Positions 16,224-23,738 of a stretch of DNA of 64,000 nt are shown here, piece after piece; positions within the stretch are counted from its first letter, which is position 1; every line of letters starts with the position of its first letter. The position numbers and the translations under genes were made by a program. The notes below the pieces were generated by a model, which was not told the origin of the DNA, did not search any database, and worked only from the letters and a program-made list of their open reading frames with translations. Source of the DNA: Pseudomonadota bacterium (GTDB taxonomy: Bacteria > Pseudomonadota > Alphaproteobacteria > Caulobacterales > Caulobacteraceae); the NCBI GenBank assembly GCA_021808285.1, contig JAKBBV010000005.1:1-64000 (forward strand), given 5' to 3'.

Positions 16224-18947
16224 TCAGAAGTTCGCTGTCACCTTCATCATGACCACGCGCGGCACCAGCGGAATGGTCGCCTTGATGAACTCGGCCGAAG
16301 TGATGAAGGTGTTCTTCTCGCTGTTGAGCAGGTTGGTGGCATAGATGCTGACGCTCCAGCGATCGGCATTCAGGCCCACCGCCGCATCCACCGTGGCGTA
16401 CCCAGGGATGAGATAGCGCAAGGTCGTTGTGCCAGGCACCAGGACCCCGGCGCCGGAGGGATAGGTGGCCGGCTCGTTATACTCGCTGCCGGTATAATTG
16501 GCCGCGACCTGGACATAGCCTGTGTAGGCCCCGACGGGATGCTCATAGCGCACCCGGACATTGCCCTGGAAGCTGGGCGAGAAAGGCAGGACCGCGCCCG
16601 GAGCCCCAAAGAGGTTCTGCACCGGTGTGACGCCCTGGCCCTTGATCAGGATCTGGCTGATCGGCTGGCCGTAGGCCGGCGTGCCCGGGATATTGTCCAG
16701 CAGGGCGGGATCGTTGCTTTGAACGGCATGATTGTAGGAGGCTGAGCCCTGGATGGTCAGGCCTTCATAGGGTTTGGCCACGGCCTGGGCCTCGATGCCC
16801 TTGATGTTGAAGTTCGGGCCGTTGGTCAGGAAGGTCGTATTGCCCAGTTCCTGGGGATTGAAGAAGGCGAACTGAACATTGTCCCAGTTCATCATGTAGG
16901 CGGAGAGGTTGAGCAGGAGGCGGCGGTCGAACATCTCCGTCTTCACCCCGACCTCGTAGTTGGTCAGGGTGTCCGGCGCGTAGCCGTTGGGCTTCTCGTA
17001 TTGCTTCTGGCCGTTCGGTCCGGGAGCCACAGCGCCGACGGTGCGGTTGAAGCCGCCTGGGCGGAAGCCCTGGGAGAACAGGAAATAGGCCAGGGTCTGA
17101 TCCGTGACGTGCCAGTTGACCGTCGCCCGGCTGGTGAAGCCGTGATAGTTGATGTGATCGCCATGACTGTCGATGTTGGCGTTGCCGCCGGCCCCCGTCG
17201 GGCCGCCGCACTGCCCGTTCGGGACATCCACGCAACTTGAGTCGGTGAAGTATTCCGAGCCGAGCTCGTACTCGTGATAATAGTAATATCTCGTCCCCCC
17301 GCTAATGGTCAGCTTGTTGGGGATCAGGTCGTAATCCACCGAGCCGTAGCCGGCGAACTGGTTGTAGCCGCGCTGAATATCCTCGCCGAATCCGACATTG
17401 TCGGCCCGGGTCCCGGGCTGGTTGGCGGTCGAGCCCGCCGCCGTCCCTGTATCGGCGACGCAGGTCGGTCCGCCGGCGAGGGCATTGGCGAGGTTGCTCG
17501 TCGTACAGGAGGGTATCGACTTGTAGTCGAAGTTCATCACGTCATAGATCTTGAACTCTTCGAAATACAGGCCGCCCTGGAAACGCAACCGCTTGTCGTC
17601 CGGGGTGGTGACCCGCACTTCGTTGGTCCAATGGGTGTTGCGGACCGTGTCCTCCCAATAGGCGGATGGGGAATAGCAGGTAAGCGGCGTCCCGGCGCCA
17701 AACAGACCGCTGTTTCCGCCGGTGCATTCATAATATATTCCGCCACCGGTGCGTGAATAGTTTGTGTAGTCCTGCTGCTGATGGATATTTCGCACCATGT
17801 AGGCGCCTGTATAGATGATATTCAGGCCGCCAAGTTTGCCCTTTAGGGTCCAGGACGTGTTCTCCCACTTGTCGACATCGTAGCTGGGGTTGAACTGCGT
17901 CGTCTGGAGCGGCTGCAGGGGCTGGAAATCGAGGCTGGTGGGATAGGCGTAAGCGCTGCCCTCGGCGTCGAGGTACTGGTAGCTCTCGGCCAGCAGCAGG
18001 CTCCAGTCGTCGTTGATGTTCCAAAGGGCCTCCACGCGGAACCCCTGGTAGGTCGTGGGGTTCTGGGCGTTGCGGGCGAGGGCGTAATTGTTGAGCCCAG
18101 GCCTGTTCGGCAGAGTGCAGTAGCCGTTGGCGCCGCCAGGTTGACCGTTGGGGCAAAGCCCGTTCGCTCCGGGGTGGATATTGAAGTAGTAGTTGCCCAG
18201 GTCGTTGTTGTTGGGCGTGAAGGTCGAGGGCACATTGTCGATATAGCCCCCTTCGCGGTCGTTATAGACCACGGCGCGGATGCCCAGCTTGTCCTTGATG
18301 ATAGGGATGTTGAGGACGACCTGCTCCTCGTTGTCCGGGTCGCCGTGGGCGGTGAAGCCGTAGCCGGCCTCGGCATAGCCGGAGAACTTGGTCAGGTCGG
18401 GCTTGTTGGTGATGTAGCGCAGGGCGCCGGCCTCGGCGCCGCCGCCGAACAGCACTCCCTGAGGCCCCTCATCAATCTCCAGGCGGCTCATGTCGGCCAT
18501 GTAGATGTCCACATTGCGGCCCGGGAACTGCATGGACTGGTCGTCCAGATAGACCGCGACATTGGGGAAGTTGCCGATGGAGGAACTGGACTGGTTGCCC
18601 GCCGAGCCCGAGCTCAGGCCGCGCATGAAGATGCTGCCCTGGCCCGGGCCGGTGCTCTCATAGGTCACGTTGGGCAGGAAATGCAGGGCGTCATTAAGAT
18701 TCTGGACGTTCAGAGCCTGCAGGGCCTCGCCGGAAAAGGCCTGAACGGTCATGGGCACGTTCTGAACGTTTTCGCTACGGCGTTGCGCCGTCACAACGAT
18801 CTCCTCGACGGTCGATGCGGAGGCTTCCGATGTGGTGTCGGCGGCGCTGGACGTGGCGGACGCTGCGGCGTCCTCGGCGTGGGCGAGGCCGGCCCCGCCC
18901 GCGATCAGCGCGGCGACAGCGCAGGTGGCGAGATAACGATGGCGCAT
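16224..18947 (-). CDS. TonB-dependent outer-membrane receptor, first gene of the phnX operon
   Basis: A 907-aa outer-membrane beta-barrel importer driven by TonB-ExbBD. Seen: Sec signal peptide MRHRYLATCAVAALIAGGAGLAHA, a TonB-box-like EEIVVTAQR at about residue 49, a plug domain (VQNVPMTVQAFSG, LPNVTYES, SIFMRGLSSG, VLFGGGAEAGALRYITNKP) to about residue 200, then a long barrel rich in aromatic/Gly strands, ending in the typical terminal Phe (VTANF). It is of the OAR/sphingomonad-caulobacter type rather than a classic siderophore receptor. Genes for a sulfotransferase, an aminophosphonate-type oxidoreductase and phosphonatase follow on the same strand with short gaps or overlaps, so its ligand is probably a phosphonate-bearing molecule (inference). 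No obvious Shine-Dalgarno precedes the ATG. Confidence 0.9.
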   Translation of the reverse strand: MRHRYLATCAVAALIAGGAGLAHAEDAAASATSSAADTTSEASASTVEEIVVTAQRRSENVQNVPMTVQAFSGEALQALNVQNLNDALHFLPNVTYESTGPGQGSIFMRGLSSGSAGNQSSSSIGNFPNVAVYLDDQSMQFPGRNVDIYMADMSRLEIDEGPQGVLFGGGAEAGALRYITNKPDLTKFSGYAEAGYGFTAHGDPDNEEQVVLNIPIIKDKLGIRAVVYNDREGGYIDNVPSTFTPNNNDLGNYYFNIHPGANGLCPNGQPGGANGYCTLPNRPGLNNYALARNAQNPTTYQGFRVEALWNINDDWSLLLAESYQYLDAEGSAYAYPTSLDFQPLQPLQTTQFNPSYDVDKWENTSWTLKGKLGGLNIIYTGAYMVRNIHQQQDYTNYSRTGGGIYYECTGGNSGLFGAGTPLTCYSPSAYWEDTVRNTHWTNEVRVTTPDDKRLRFQGGLYFEEFKIYDVMNFDYKSIPSCTTSNLANALAGGPTCVADTGTAAGSTANQPGTRADNVGFGEDIQRGYNQFAGYGSVDYDLIPNKLTISGGTRYYYYHEYELGSEYFTDSSCVDVPNGQCGGPTGAGGNANIDSHGDHINYHGFTSRATVNWHVTDQTLAYFLFSQGFRPGGFNRTVGAVAPGPNGQKQYEKPNGYAPDTLTNYEVGVKTEMFDRRLLLNLSAYMMNWDNVQFAFFNPQELGNTTFLTNGPNFNIKGIEAQAVAKPYEGLTIQGSASYNHAVQSNDPALLDNIPGTPAYGQPISQILIKGQGVTPVQNLFGAPGAVLPFSPSFQGNVRVRYEHPVGAYTGYVQVAANYTGSEYNEPATYPSGAGVLVPGTTTLRYLIPGYATVDAAVGLNADRWSVSIYATNLLNSEKNTFITSAEFIKATIPLVPRVVMMKVTANF

Positions 18948-19277
18948 CAGGTTTTGACCCCCAGGAATTTTGTCTTGACCGACCAGCGCACCGCACCGGG
19001 CCGCGTGCAGGCGCGTTTCCCGGTTTCAGCCCCAGCCAGGCCCGGCTGCCCCGCGTGAGGGATCGCCGAAACCCTGCGCAGAATGTCGAGGCTTCGCGAC
19101 GTTTCGGTAATGAGACGATGTAGCTTCCGCGAAGTTTTGACGTCGGTTTCGTGACGTTTGGAGGAGAGGCCGTCGGGGTGATTGGCCCTTGCTATTGCGA
19201 ATGCGTCGCATTAGTAGAATTGCAATATCGCTCGGACCGTCCTGTCGCACTGTGGCGTCCGTCTCCTGGAACCCGCC
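18948..19277. promoter_or_regulatory. 330-bp divergent intergenic region between two TonB-receptor genes
   Basis: This gene-free stretch must hold both divergent promoters. The right part contains the Fur-like element at 19195-19214. The middle part contains a direct repeat TGACGT-N8-TGACGT at 19138-19157 and scattered GTTTCG/CGAAAC hexamers (near 19077, 19110 and 19146) that could be half-sites for a regulator of the left-hand operon. I found no convincing Pho box (paired CTGTCAT with 4-nt spacing) for the phosphonate operon. No small ORF with coding character is visible. Confidence 0.5.
19195..19214. promoter_or_regulatory. Fur-like box upstream of the siderophore receptor
   Basis: TTGCGAATGCGTCGCATTAG contains a perfect AATGCG-T-CGCATT palindrome (19200-19212), flanked by an outer TATTGC...GCAATA pair (19193-19198 and 19222-19227). 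Alternating TGC/AAT-type inverted repeats of this kind are typical of alphaproteobacterial Fur sites. Its place 64-83 bp ahead of an iron-uptake cassette supports iron repression. Assignment is by pattern, not by matrix score. Confidence 0.6.
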
Positions 19278-21536
19278 ATGCCGCCTGATCGATCAGAGCC
19301 TTCCGTCTTTCTCGCCTTGCCGCTCCTGGGCGTGCTGCCTCTGCTGCCCCCCCTTGGCGCTGACTTGGTCGCCGGATCCGCCGCAGCATCGCCCTCGCCG
19401 GGCGCAGATCAGGCGGCCAGTCCGGGCGGGGGTGAAGCGGATCCGGATCGAGATGAGGCGACAGGGGTCGACGAGGTGGTGGTGAGTGGCCTTCGGCCGT
19501 TGCTTGGCGACAAGATCCCCCTGACCTTGGCCGAGACGCCTCAGTCCGTGAGGCTGATCTCCTCATCTCTGATGCGCGAGCAGTCCGCCGAGCGGCTGGA
19601 GGACGCGCTGCAGAATGCGCCCGGGGTGACCTTGAACGCCGGGGAGGGCGCCGCGCGCGGGGACACAATCGATATCCGGGGCTTCTCCGCCTACAATGAC
19701 CTCTTCCTCGACGGCGTGCGGGACGCGGCGGTCTATGTCCGGGATCCCTTCGATCTGGACTCCGTGGAGGTGATCGAGGGGCCCTCCGGGGCCCTGTTCG
19801 GACGGGGATCCACTGGCGGCGCGGTCAATCAGGTCAGCAAGACGCCCACCCTGGACTCAGGGGGAATCGTCGCGATCGAAGGCGGGACCAATGACGCGGT
19901 CCGCGGGACCCTGGACGCCGATACGCCCATCGGTCCCAACGCGGCGTTGCGATTGAACGTCATGGGCGAAAGCTCGGGCGTGGCGGGGCGTGAGTTCGTC
20001 CATAACGACCATTGGGGCCTGGCCCCAGCGGTGTCCTTCGGCATCGGCCAGCCGACGACCCTCACCCTGGCCTTCTCGCACCTGTCGGAGTTCGACCGCC
20101 CGGACACGGGCATCCCCTTCGTCGACGGGACCCCGGCCGATGTGCCGCGGGGCTCGTTTTACGGACTCATCTCCGATCACGCCAACTCTATCGTCAATAT
20201 CGGCACGCTTCGACTGAGGCGCCAGCTTGGCCCGGGGCTTTCGCTGGACGATACGCTCCGCTTCGCCCGCTACACCTTCAACTACCTTTTCGAGGCTCCA
20301 AATTACGGCAGCACGGCGGCCGGCGGACAGGGTCCGCCGACGCTGGGCGAGGCGCTCGATCAGATCGTGATTGGCCGCGACTCGCCTTCCAGCTTCGGGA
20401 CCTTGACCAATCTTGACGATCAGTTCGAGCTTACCTCCCACTTCGCCACGAGGGCCCTTGCGCATACCTTGGTCGCGGGGCTCGAGCTGTCGCGCCAGAC
20501 GGATCTGCTCGAGAACGTCACGAACCCGTTCAACACGGACAACGCCTGGATCCCAGAGACGCCGCTGCTTGACCCCAATGCCTTCCAGGGGCGGCCTTCC
20601 GAACCGGTCTCCAAAACGCAAGACAGCATCGCCGACGACGAGGCCGCCTATGTCTCCGACACTGTGAAACTTGGCGAGCATGTCGACCTGATCGGCAGCG
20701 TTCGGATCGATCGCTTTGACGTGAGCGAGGTGCAGACGGTCGTCGCCAGCGGCGCACAAGCCCAATTCGGACATGTCGATGTGGTCGCCAGCCGCCGTCT
20801 GGCCCTGGTCTATAAGCCGATCCCAGGTCAGAGCCTCTATATCACCTATGGAACCTCCTTCGATCCGTCGGCGGAGTCACTCACCTTCACGGCGTCCGAC
20901 GCCAGTCTGGGACCGGTGGAGGCCACCACGATCGAGGCGGGGATCAAGTCCCAACAGCTGAGCGGACGCCTGCTGCTGACCGGGGCGATCTTCCGCACCG
21001 CCGTCGACAACGCCCAGATCAACGATCCGGAGAACCCGACCACCACGCTACTCGAGGGCCGCGAGCGGGTCCGGGGGGTGGAGTTATCGGCGGATGGCCA
21101 CATGACCTCGCACCTGGAGCTCACGGCAGGCTATTCCTTCCTCGATGGCGTGACCTCCGGAACCCAGGGCTCGGTCGCCCCGGTGCTCACCTTCACCCGC
21201 GCCCCGGTCCCCAATCTGGCGCCCCATGCCGGTCATATCTGGATGGAGTATGACTTCGGCCACGGCTGGGAGGCCGGAGTCGGGGTCAACGCCCAGGGTC
21301 GCCGCGTCGGCAACGTGCTCACCACAGGCGCTTTGCCGGCCTATGTTCCGGCCTATGCCGTGAGCAGCGCCATGCTCAAGACCCAGATCGGCCCCCGGGC
21401 GACGCTGCAGCTCAATCTAATAAACCTTCTGAACACCTGGTATTTCACCAAGGTCTATTACGCCTCGCCCTCCGAGAATCACGTTCTGCCGGGACCGGGC
21501 CGTACGGCGCGGCTTAATTTGATCGTCGCCTTCTGA
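19278..21536 (+). CDS. TonB-dependent siderophore receptor, Fiu/PiuA-like
   Basis: A 752-aa outer-membrane siderophore importer. Seen: an N-terminal hydrophobic export signal, then a TonB-box-like VDEVVVSGLR near residue 60, plug motifs ETPQSVRLISSSLMREQ, LEDALQNAPGVTLN, DTIDIRGFSAYNDLFLDGVRD, VEVIEGPSGALFGRGSTGGAVNQVSKTP (the siderophore-receptor signature), then a 22-strand-type barrel ending LNLIVAF with terminal Phe. The neighbours match the fiu-ybiX and piuA-piuC arrangement seen in gammaproteobacteria: a Sel1 protein and a PiuC-like hydroxylase follow with 1-nt and 4-nt overlaps. A catecholate or monocatechol ligand is therefore likely (inference). Probably repressed by Fur through the 19195-19214 element. 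Confidence 0.9.
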   Translation: MPPDRSEPSVFLALPLLGVLPLLPPLGADLVAGSAAASPSPGADQAASPGGGEADPDRDEATGVDEVVVSGLRPLLGDKIPLTLAETPQSVRLISSSLMREQSAERLEDALQNAPGVTLNAGEGAARGDTIDIRGFSAYNDLFLDGVRDAAVYVRDPFDLDSVEVIEGPSGALFGRGSTGGAVNQVSKTPTLDSGGIVAIEGGTNDAVRGTLDADTPIGPNAALRLNVMGESSGVAGREFVHNDHWGLAPAVSFGIGQPTTLTLAFSHLSEFDRPDTGIPFVDGTPADVPRGSFYGLISDHANSIVNIGTLRLRRQLGPGLSLDDTLRFARYTFNYLFEAPNYGSTAAGGQGPPTLGEALDQIVIGRDSPSSFGTLTNLDDQFELTSHFATRALAHTLVAGLELSRQTDLLENVTNPFNTDNAWIPETPLLDPNAFQGRPSEPVSKTQDSIADDEAAYVSDTVKLGEHVDLIGSVRIDRFDVSEVQTVVASGAQAQFGHVDVVASRRLALVYKPIPGQSLYITYGTSFDPSAESLTFTASDASLGPVEATTIEAGIKSQQLSGRLLLTGAIFRTAVDNAQINDPENPTTTLLEGRERVRGVELSADGHMTSHLELTAGYSFLDGVTSGTQGSVAPVLTFTRAPVPNLAPHAGHIWMEYDFGHGWEAGVGVNAQGRRVGNVLTTGALPAYVPAYAVSSAMLKTQIGPRATLQLNLINLLNTWYFTKVYYASPSENHVLPGPGRTARLNLIVAF

Positions 21537-22348
21537 TGTGGCTTGGTCCAGCGCCAGGCGCTCAGATCGCCGCCGCGGACCGGGCCCAGGCCGACCTCGC
21601 GCGGCTTAGGCGACTGCGTGGGCTGTCGCGCCCCGCCCTGGCGGCCCTGATCGGCGGCGAGTCCGCCAAGGCGCGAGCCTATATCGAGTCGGCCGCAAGG
21701 GTGGGGGTCACGGCGGCGCAGTTGCGCCTTGGGCAGATGTGTCTCGACGGCGTCGATGGCGGCCGTGACGAGGTCCGGGCCATGGCCTGGTTCCGGCTCG
21801 CGGCGAAGGCGGGCGATCCCATGGGGCTCAACATGGTCGGCCGAGGATGTGAACTCGGCTGGGGCGGCCCGGTGGAGCCGGAGACGGCGGCGCGATGGTA
21901 TCGCCGCGCGGCCGAGGCCGGTTCGGCTTGGGGCGCCTACAATCTCGCCAATCTTCACTTCATCGGCCGCGGGGTGGCGCAAAACCTCGAGGCCTGCGTG
22001 AACTGGCTTCGGCGTGGTGTGGCTCTTGCCGAGCATGGCCAGGCGCTCAATCTCCTGGCGCGATGCCGCGAGGAGGGCTGGGGCACAGGGCGAGATCCGG
22101 AGGAGGCCTTCGATCTCTACAGGAGGTCCGCGCGGACCGGCTATTTCCGTGGGCGTTTCAACTATGCGACTCTGCTCTACTCGAAGGGCCAGACGGCCCT
22201 GGCTCTGGACGAGTTCGCCGGAGCCCTGGCGGATGCGCCGATGCTGACCCGCGGCTGCATGCTCGCCATTGTGCGCGCTTGTGGCGATCACGCGCTCGAC
22301 GACCTGGCGCGCCGCTTCGCCGATCGCGAGTCCAAGGAGGCGTCGTGA
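21536..22348 (+). CDS. Sel1-repeat protein in the siderophore-receptor operon
   Basis: A 270-aa protein made of Sel1-like (SLR) helical repeats of about 36 residues, for example AAQLRLGQMCLDG, AMAWFRLAAKAGDPMGLNMVG, AARWYRRAAEAGSAWGAYNLA and AFDLYRRSARTGYFRGRFNYA. No signal peptide is evident, so it is probably cytoplasmic and acts in protein-protein contacts. Its ATG overlaps the receptor stop (TGATG), and its TGA overlaps the next GTG start, so it lies inside a coupled three-gene operon. Sel1-type proteins are found next to piuC in pseudomonads as well. The exact role in iron handling is not established. Confidence 0.87.
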   Translation: MWLGPAPGAQIAAADRAQADLARLRRLRGLSRPALAALIGGESAKARAYIESAARVGVTAAQLRLGQMCLDGVDGGRDEVRAMAWFRLAAKAGDPMGLNMVGRGCELGWGGPVEPETAARWYRRAAEAGSAWGAYNLANLHFIGRGVAQNLEACVNWLRRGVALAEHGQALNLLARCREEGWGTGRDPEEAFDLYRRSARTGYFRGRFNYATLLYSKGQTALALDEFAGALADAPMLTRGCMLAIVRACGDHALDDLARRFADRESKEAS

Positions 22349-23028
22349 TCCTGCGCATTCCCCATGTGCTTTGCGCCGACCAGGTCGCCGACGTCCGGAG
22401 CCGTCTGCAGACCGCCTCCTGGGTGGACGGGCGGGTCACCGCCGGTGAGCAGTCGCGCCTTGCGAAGGCCAATCTCCAGCTGGCTGAGGACGACCCCCTG
22501 GCCCGCGGTCTGGGAGCGGAGGTTCTCCAGGCCCTCGCCGGCAACCGCCGCTTCATGTCGGCCGCCCTGCCGCTGCGCATCTTCCCGCCTCTGTTCAGCC
22601 TCTATTGCGACGGCATGGGATTCTCCGACCATGTGGACAACGCCATTCGCAGGCCGCCGCACGGTGGGCCGCCTTGCCGCACGGACCTTTCCGCCACCCT
22701 GTTCCTCAGCGATCCTGATGCCTATGACGGGGGCGAGTTGTGCTTTCGCGAAGGCCTTGAGGAGCGGCGGGTGAGGCTCCCTGCGGGGGATCTCGTTCTC
22801 TATCCGGCGACCACTGTGCACAGGGTCACGCCGGTCACCCGCGGCGTGCGCCTGGCCGGGGTCTTCTGGGTTCAGTCCCTGGTGGCGGAGACCGGTCGCC
22901 GCGACCTGTTGTTCGAGCTCGACTCTGCGGTGGCCGACGTCCGTCGCGATCTCGGCGACGCACACTCGGCCGCGGTGCGTCTGGTCGGAATCTATCACAA
23001 TCTGGTGCGCGGCTGGGCGCAAACCTGA
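22345..23028 (+). CDS. PKHD-type Fe(II)/2-oxoglutarate dioxygenase, PiuC/YbiX-like
   Basis: A 227-aa Fe(II)/2OG-dependent hydroxylase of the PiuC/YbiX family, which accompanies catecholate siderophore receptors. The iron-binding facial triad is visible as HVDNAI (His-x-Asp, near residue 97) and TVHRVTPVTRGVR (distal His near residue 157, then the 2OG-binding Arg). The ORF track begins far upstream at 21895 in a shadow frame. The real start is the GTG at 22345, with AGGAGG 4 nt before it, overlapping the Sel1 stop as GTGA; the product then begins MILRIPHVL as in the family. The substrate is unknown; an iron-dependent modification linked to siderophore use is the usual proposal. Confidence 0.93.
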   Translation: MILRIPHVLCADQVADVRSRLQTASWVDGRVTAGEQSRLAKANLQLAEDDPLARGLGAEVLQALAGNRRFMSAALPLRIFPPLFSLYCDGMGFSDHVDNAIRRPPHGGPPCRTDLSATLFLSDPDAYDGGELCFREGLEERRVRLPAGDLVLYPATTVHRVTPVTRGVRLAGVFWVQSLVAETGRRDLLFELDSAVADVRRDLGDAHSAAVRLVGIYHNLVRGWAQT

Positions 23029-23097
23029 GCGTTCCCCCATTTCGCTCCCTGGGCCGGGCGCCTAAATCTCGCCGTCCAATCCTTGCAAGGCTGCTCC

Positions 23098-23628
23098 ATG
23101 GACCTTTCCGCCATCTCCGCCGGGCCGAACCCGCCCAAAGACGTCTATGCCGTCATCGAGATCCCCCAGGGTGGGGCGCCGGTGAAATACGAGGTGGACA
23201 AGGCCTCAGGCGCCCTGTTCGTCGACCGCTTCCTGCACACGGCCATGTTCTACCCCGGCAATTACGGCTTCATTCCCCACACCCTGGCCGAAGATGGGGA
23301 CCCTATCGACATCATTCTGGTGGGCCCCACGCCGGTGGTCCCGGGGGCTATCGTCCGTTCACGCCCGATCGGGGTCCTGCTGATGTCCGACGAAAAGGGG
23401 CCGGACGAGAAAATCCTCGCCGTACCGGTGGACGATCTGCATCCCTTCTATGCGGGAGTGAAGGCCTGGACGGACTTGCCGCAAATCCTCACCGATCAGA
23501 TCGCTCACTTCTTCGCCCGGTACAAGGATCTGGAGCCAGGCAAGGAGACGATCATCGGCGGCTGGGCGGGGCCCGAGGATGCGGAACGCCTGATCCTGGC
23601 CGCCCTGGCTCGCGCGGCGCGCGCTTAG
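23098..23628 (+). CDS. ppa: Inorganic pyrophosphatase (family I)
   Basis: Soluble Mg2+-dependent pyrophosphatase that hydrolyses PPi to phosphate and drives biosynthetic reactions. At 176 aa it has the standard bacterial length. Seen: KYEVDKASGALFVDRFL (substrate-binding Lys and Arg), YPGNYGFIPHT, and the metal-binding signature EDGDPIDIILV. ATG 23098 is chosen over the upstream TTG of the ORF track because the family begins MDL-x-I and AAGG precedes it at 7 nt. It is a single-gene unit, followed by a GC hairpin. Confidence 0.96.
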   Translation: MDLSAISAGPNPPKDVYAVIEIPQGGAPVKYEVDKASGALFVDRFLHTAMFYPGNYGFIPHTLAEDGDPIDIILVGPTPVVPGAIVRSRPIGVLLMSDEKGPDEKILAVPVDDLHPFYAGVKAWTDLPQILTDQIAHFFARYKDLEPGKETIIGGWAGPEDAERLILAALARAARA

Positions 23629-23645
23629 AGGGCAAGCTGCGTTCA

Positions 23646-23663
23646 GCTCCCTCGATGGGGAGC
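23646..23663 (+). terminator. GC hairpin after ppa, possible terminator
   Basis: GCTCCC-tcgatg-GGGAGC forms a 6-bp perfect stem 17 bp after the ppa stop and ahead of eutB. It lacks a T-run, so intrinsic termination is uncertain. Confidence 0.35.
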
Positions 23664-23738
23664 CAGGGCCATTGAGGGCCGCGGGCGATTGCGGTCATAT
23701 CCGACGTCAGGATCATCCTGCGGTCGTCCTCAAGGGCC

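Noticed and set aside
18948-19194. Pho box ahead of the phosphonate operon
   Set aside because: No pair of CTGTCAT-like units with 11-bp period; the TGACGT repeats are 14 bp apart, which does not fit PhoB.
23629-23738. Cobalamin riboswitch before eutB
   Set aside because: Only 110 bp are available and I see no B12-box-like conserved segment; the hairpin there is short.
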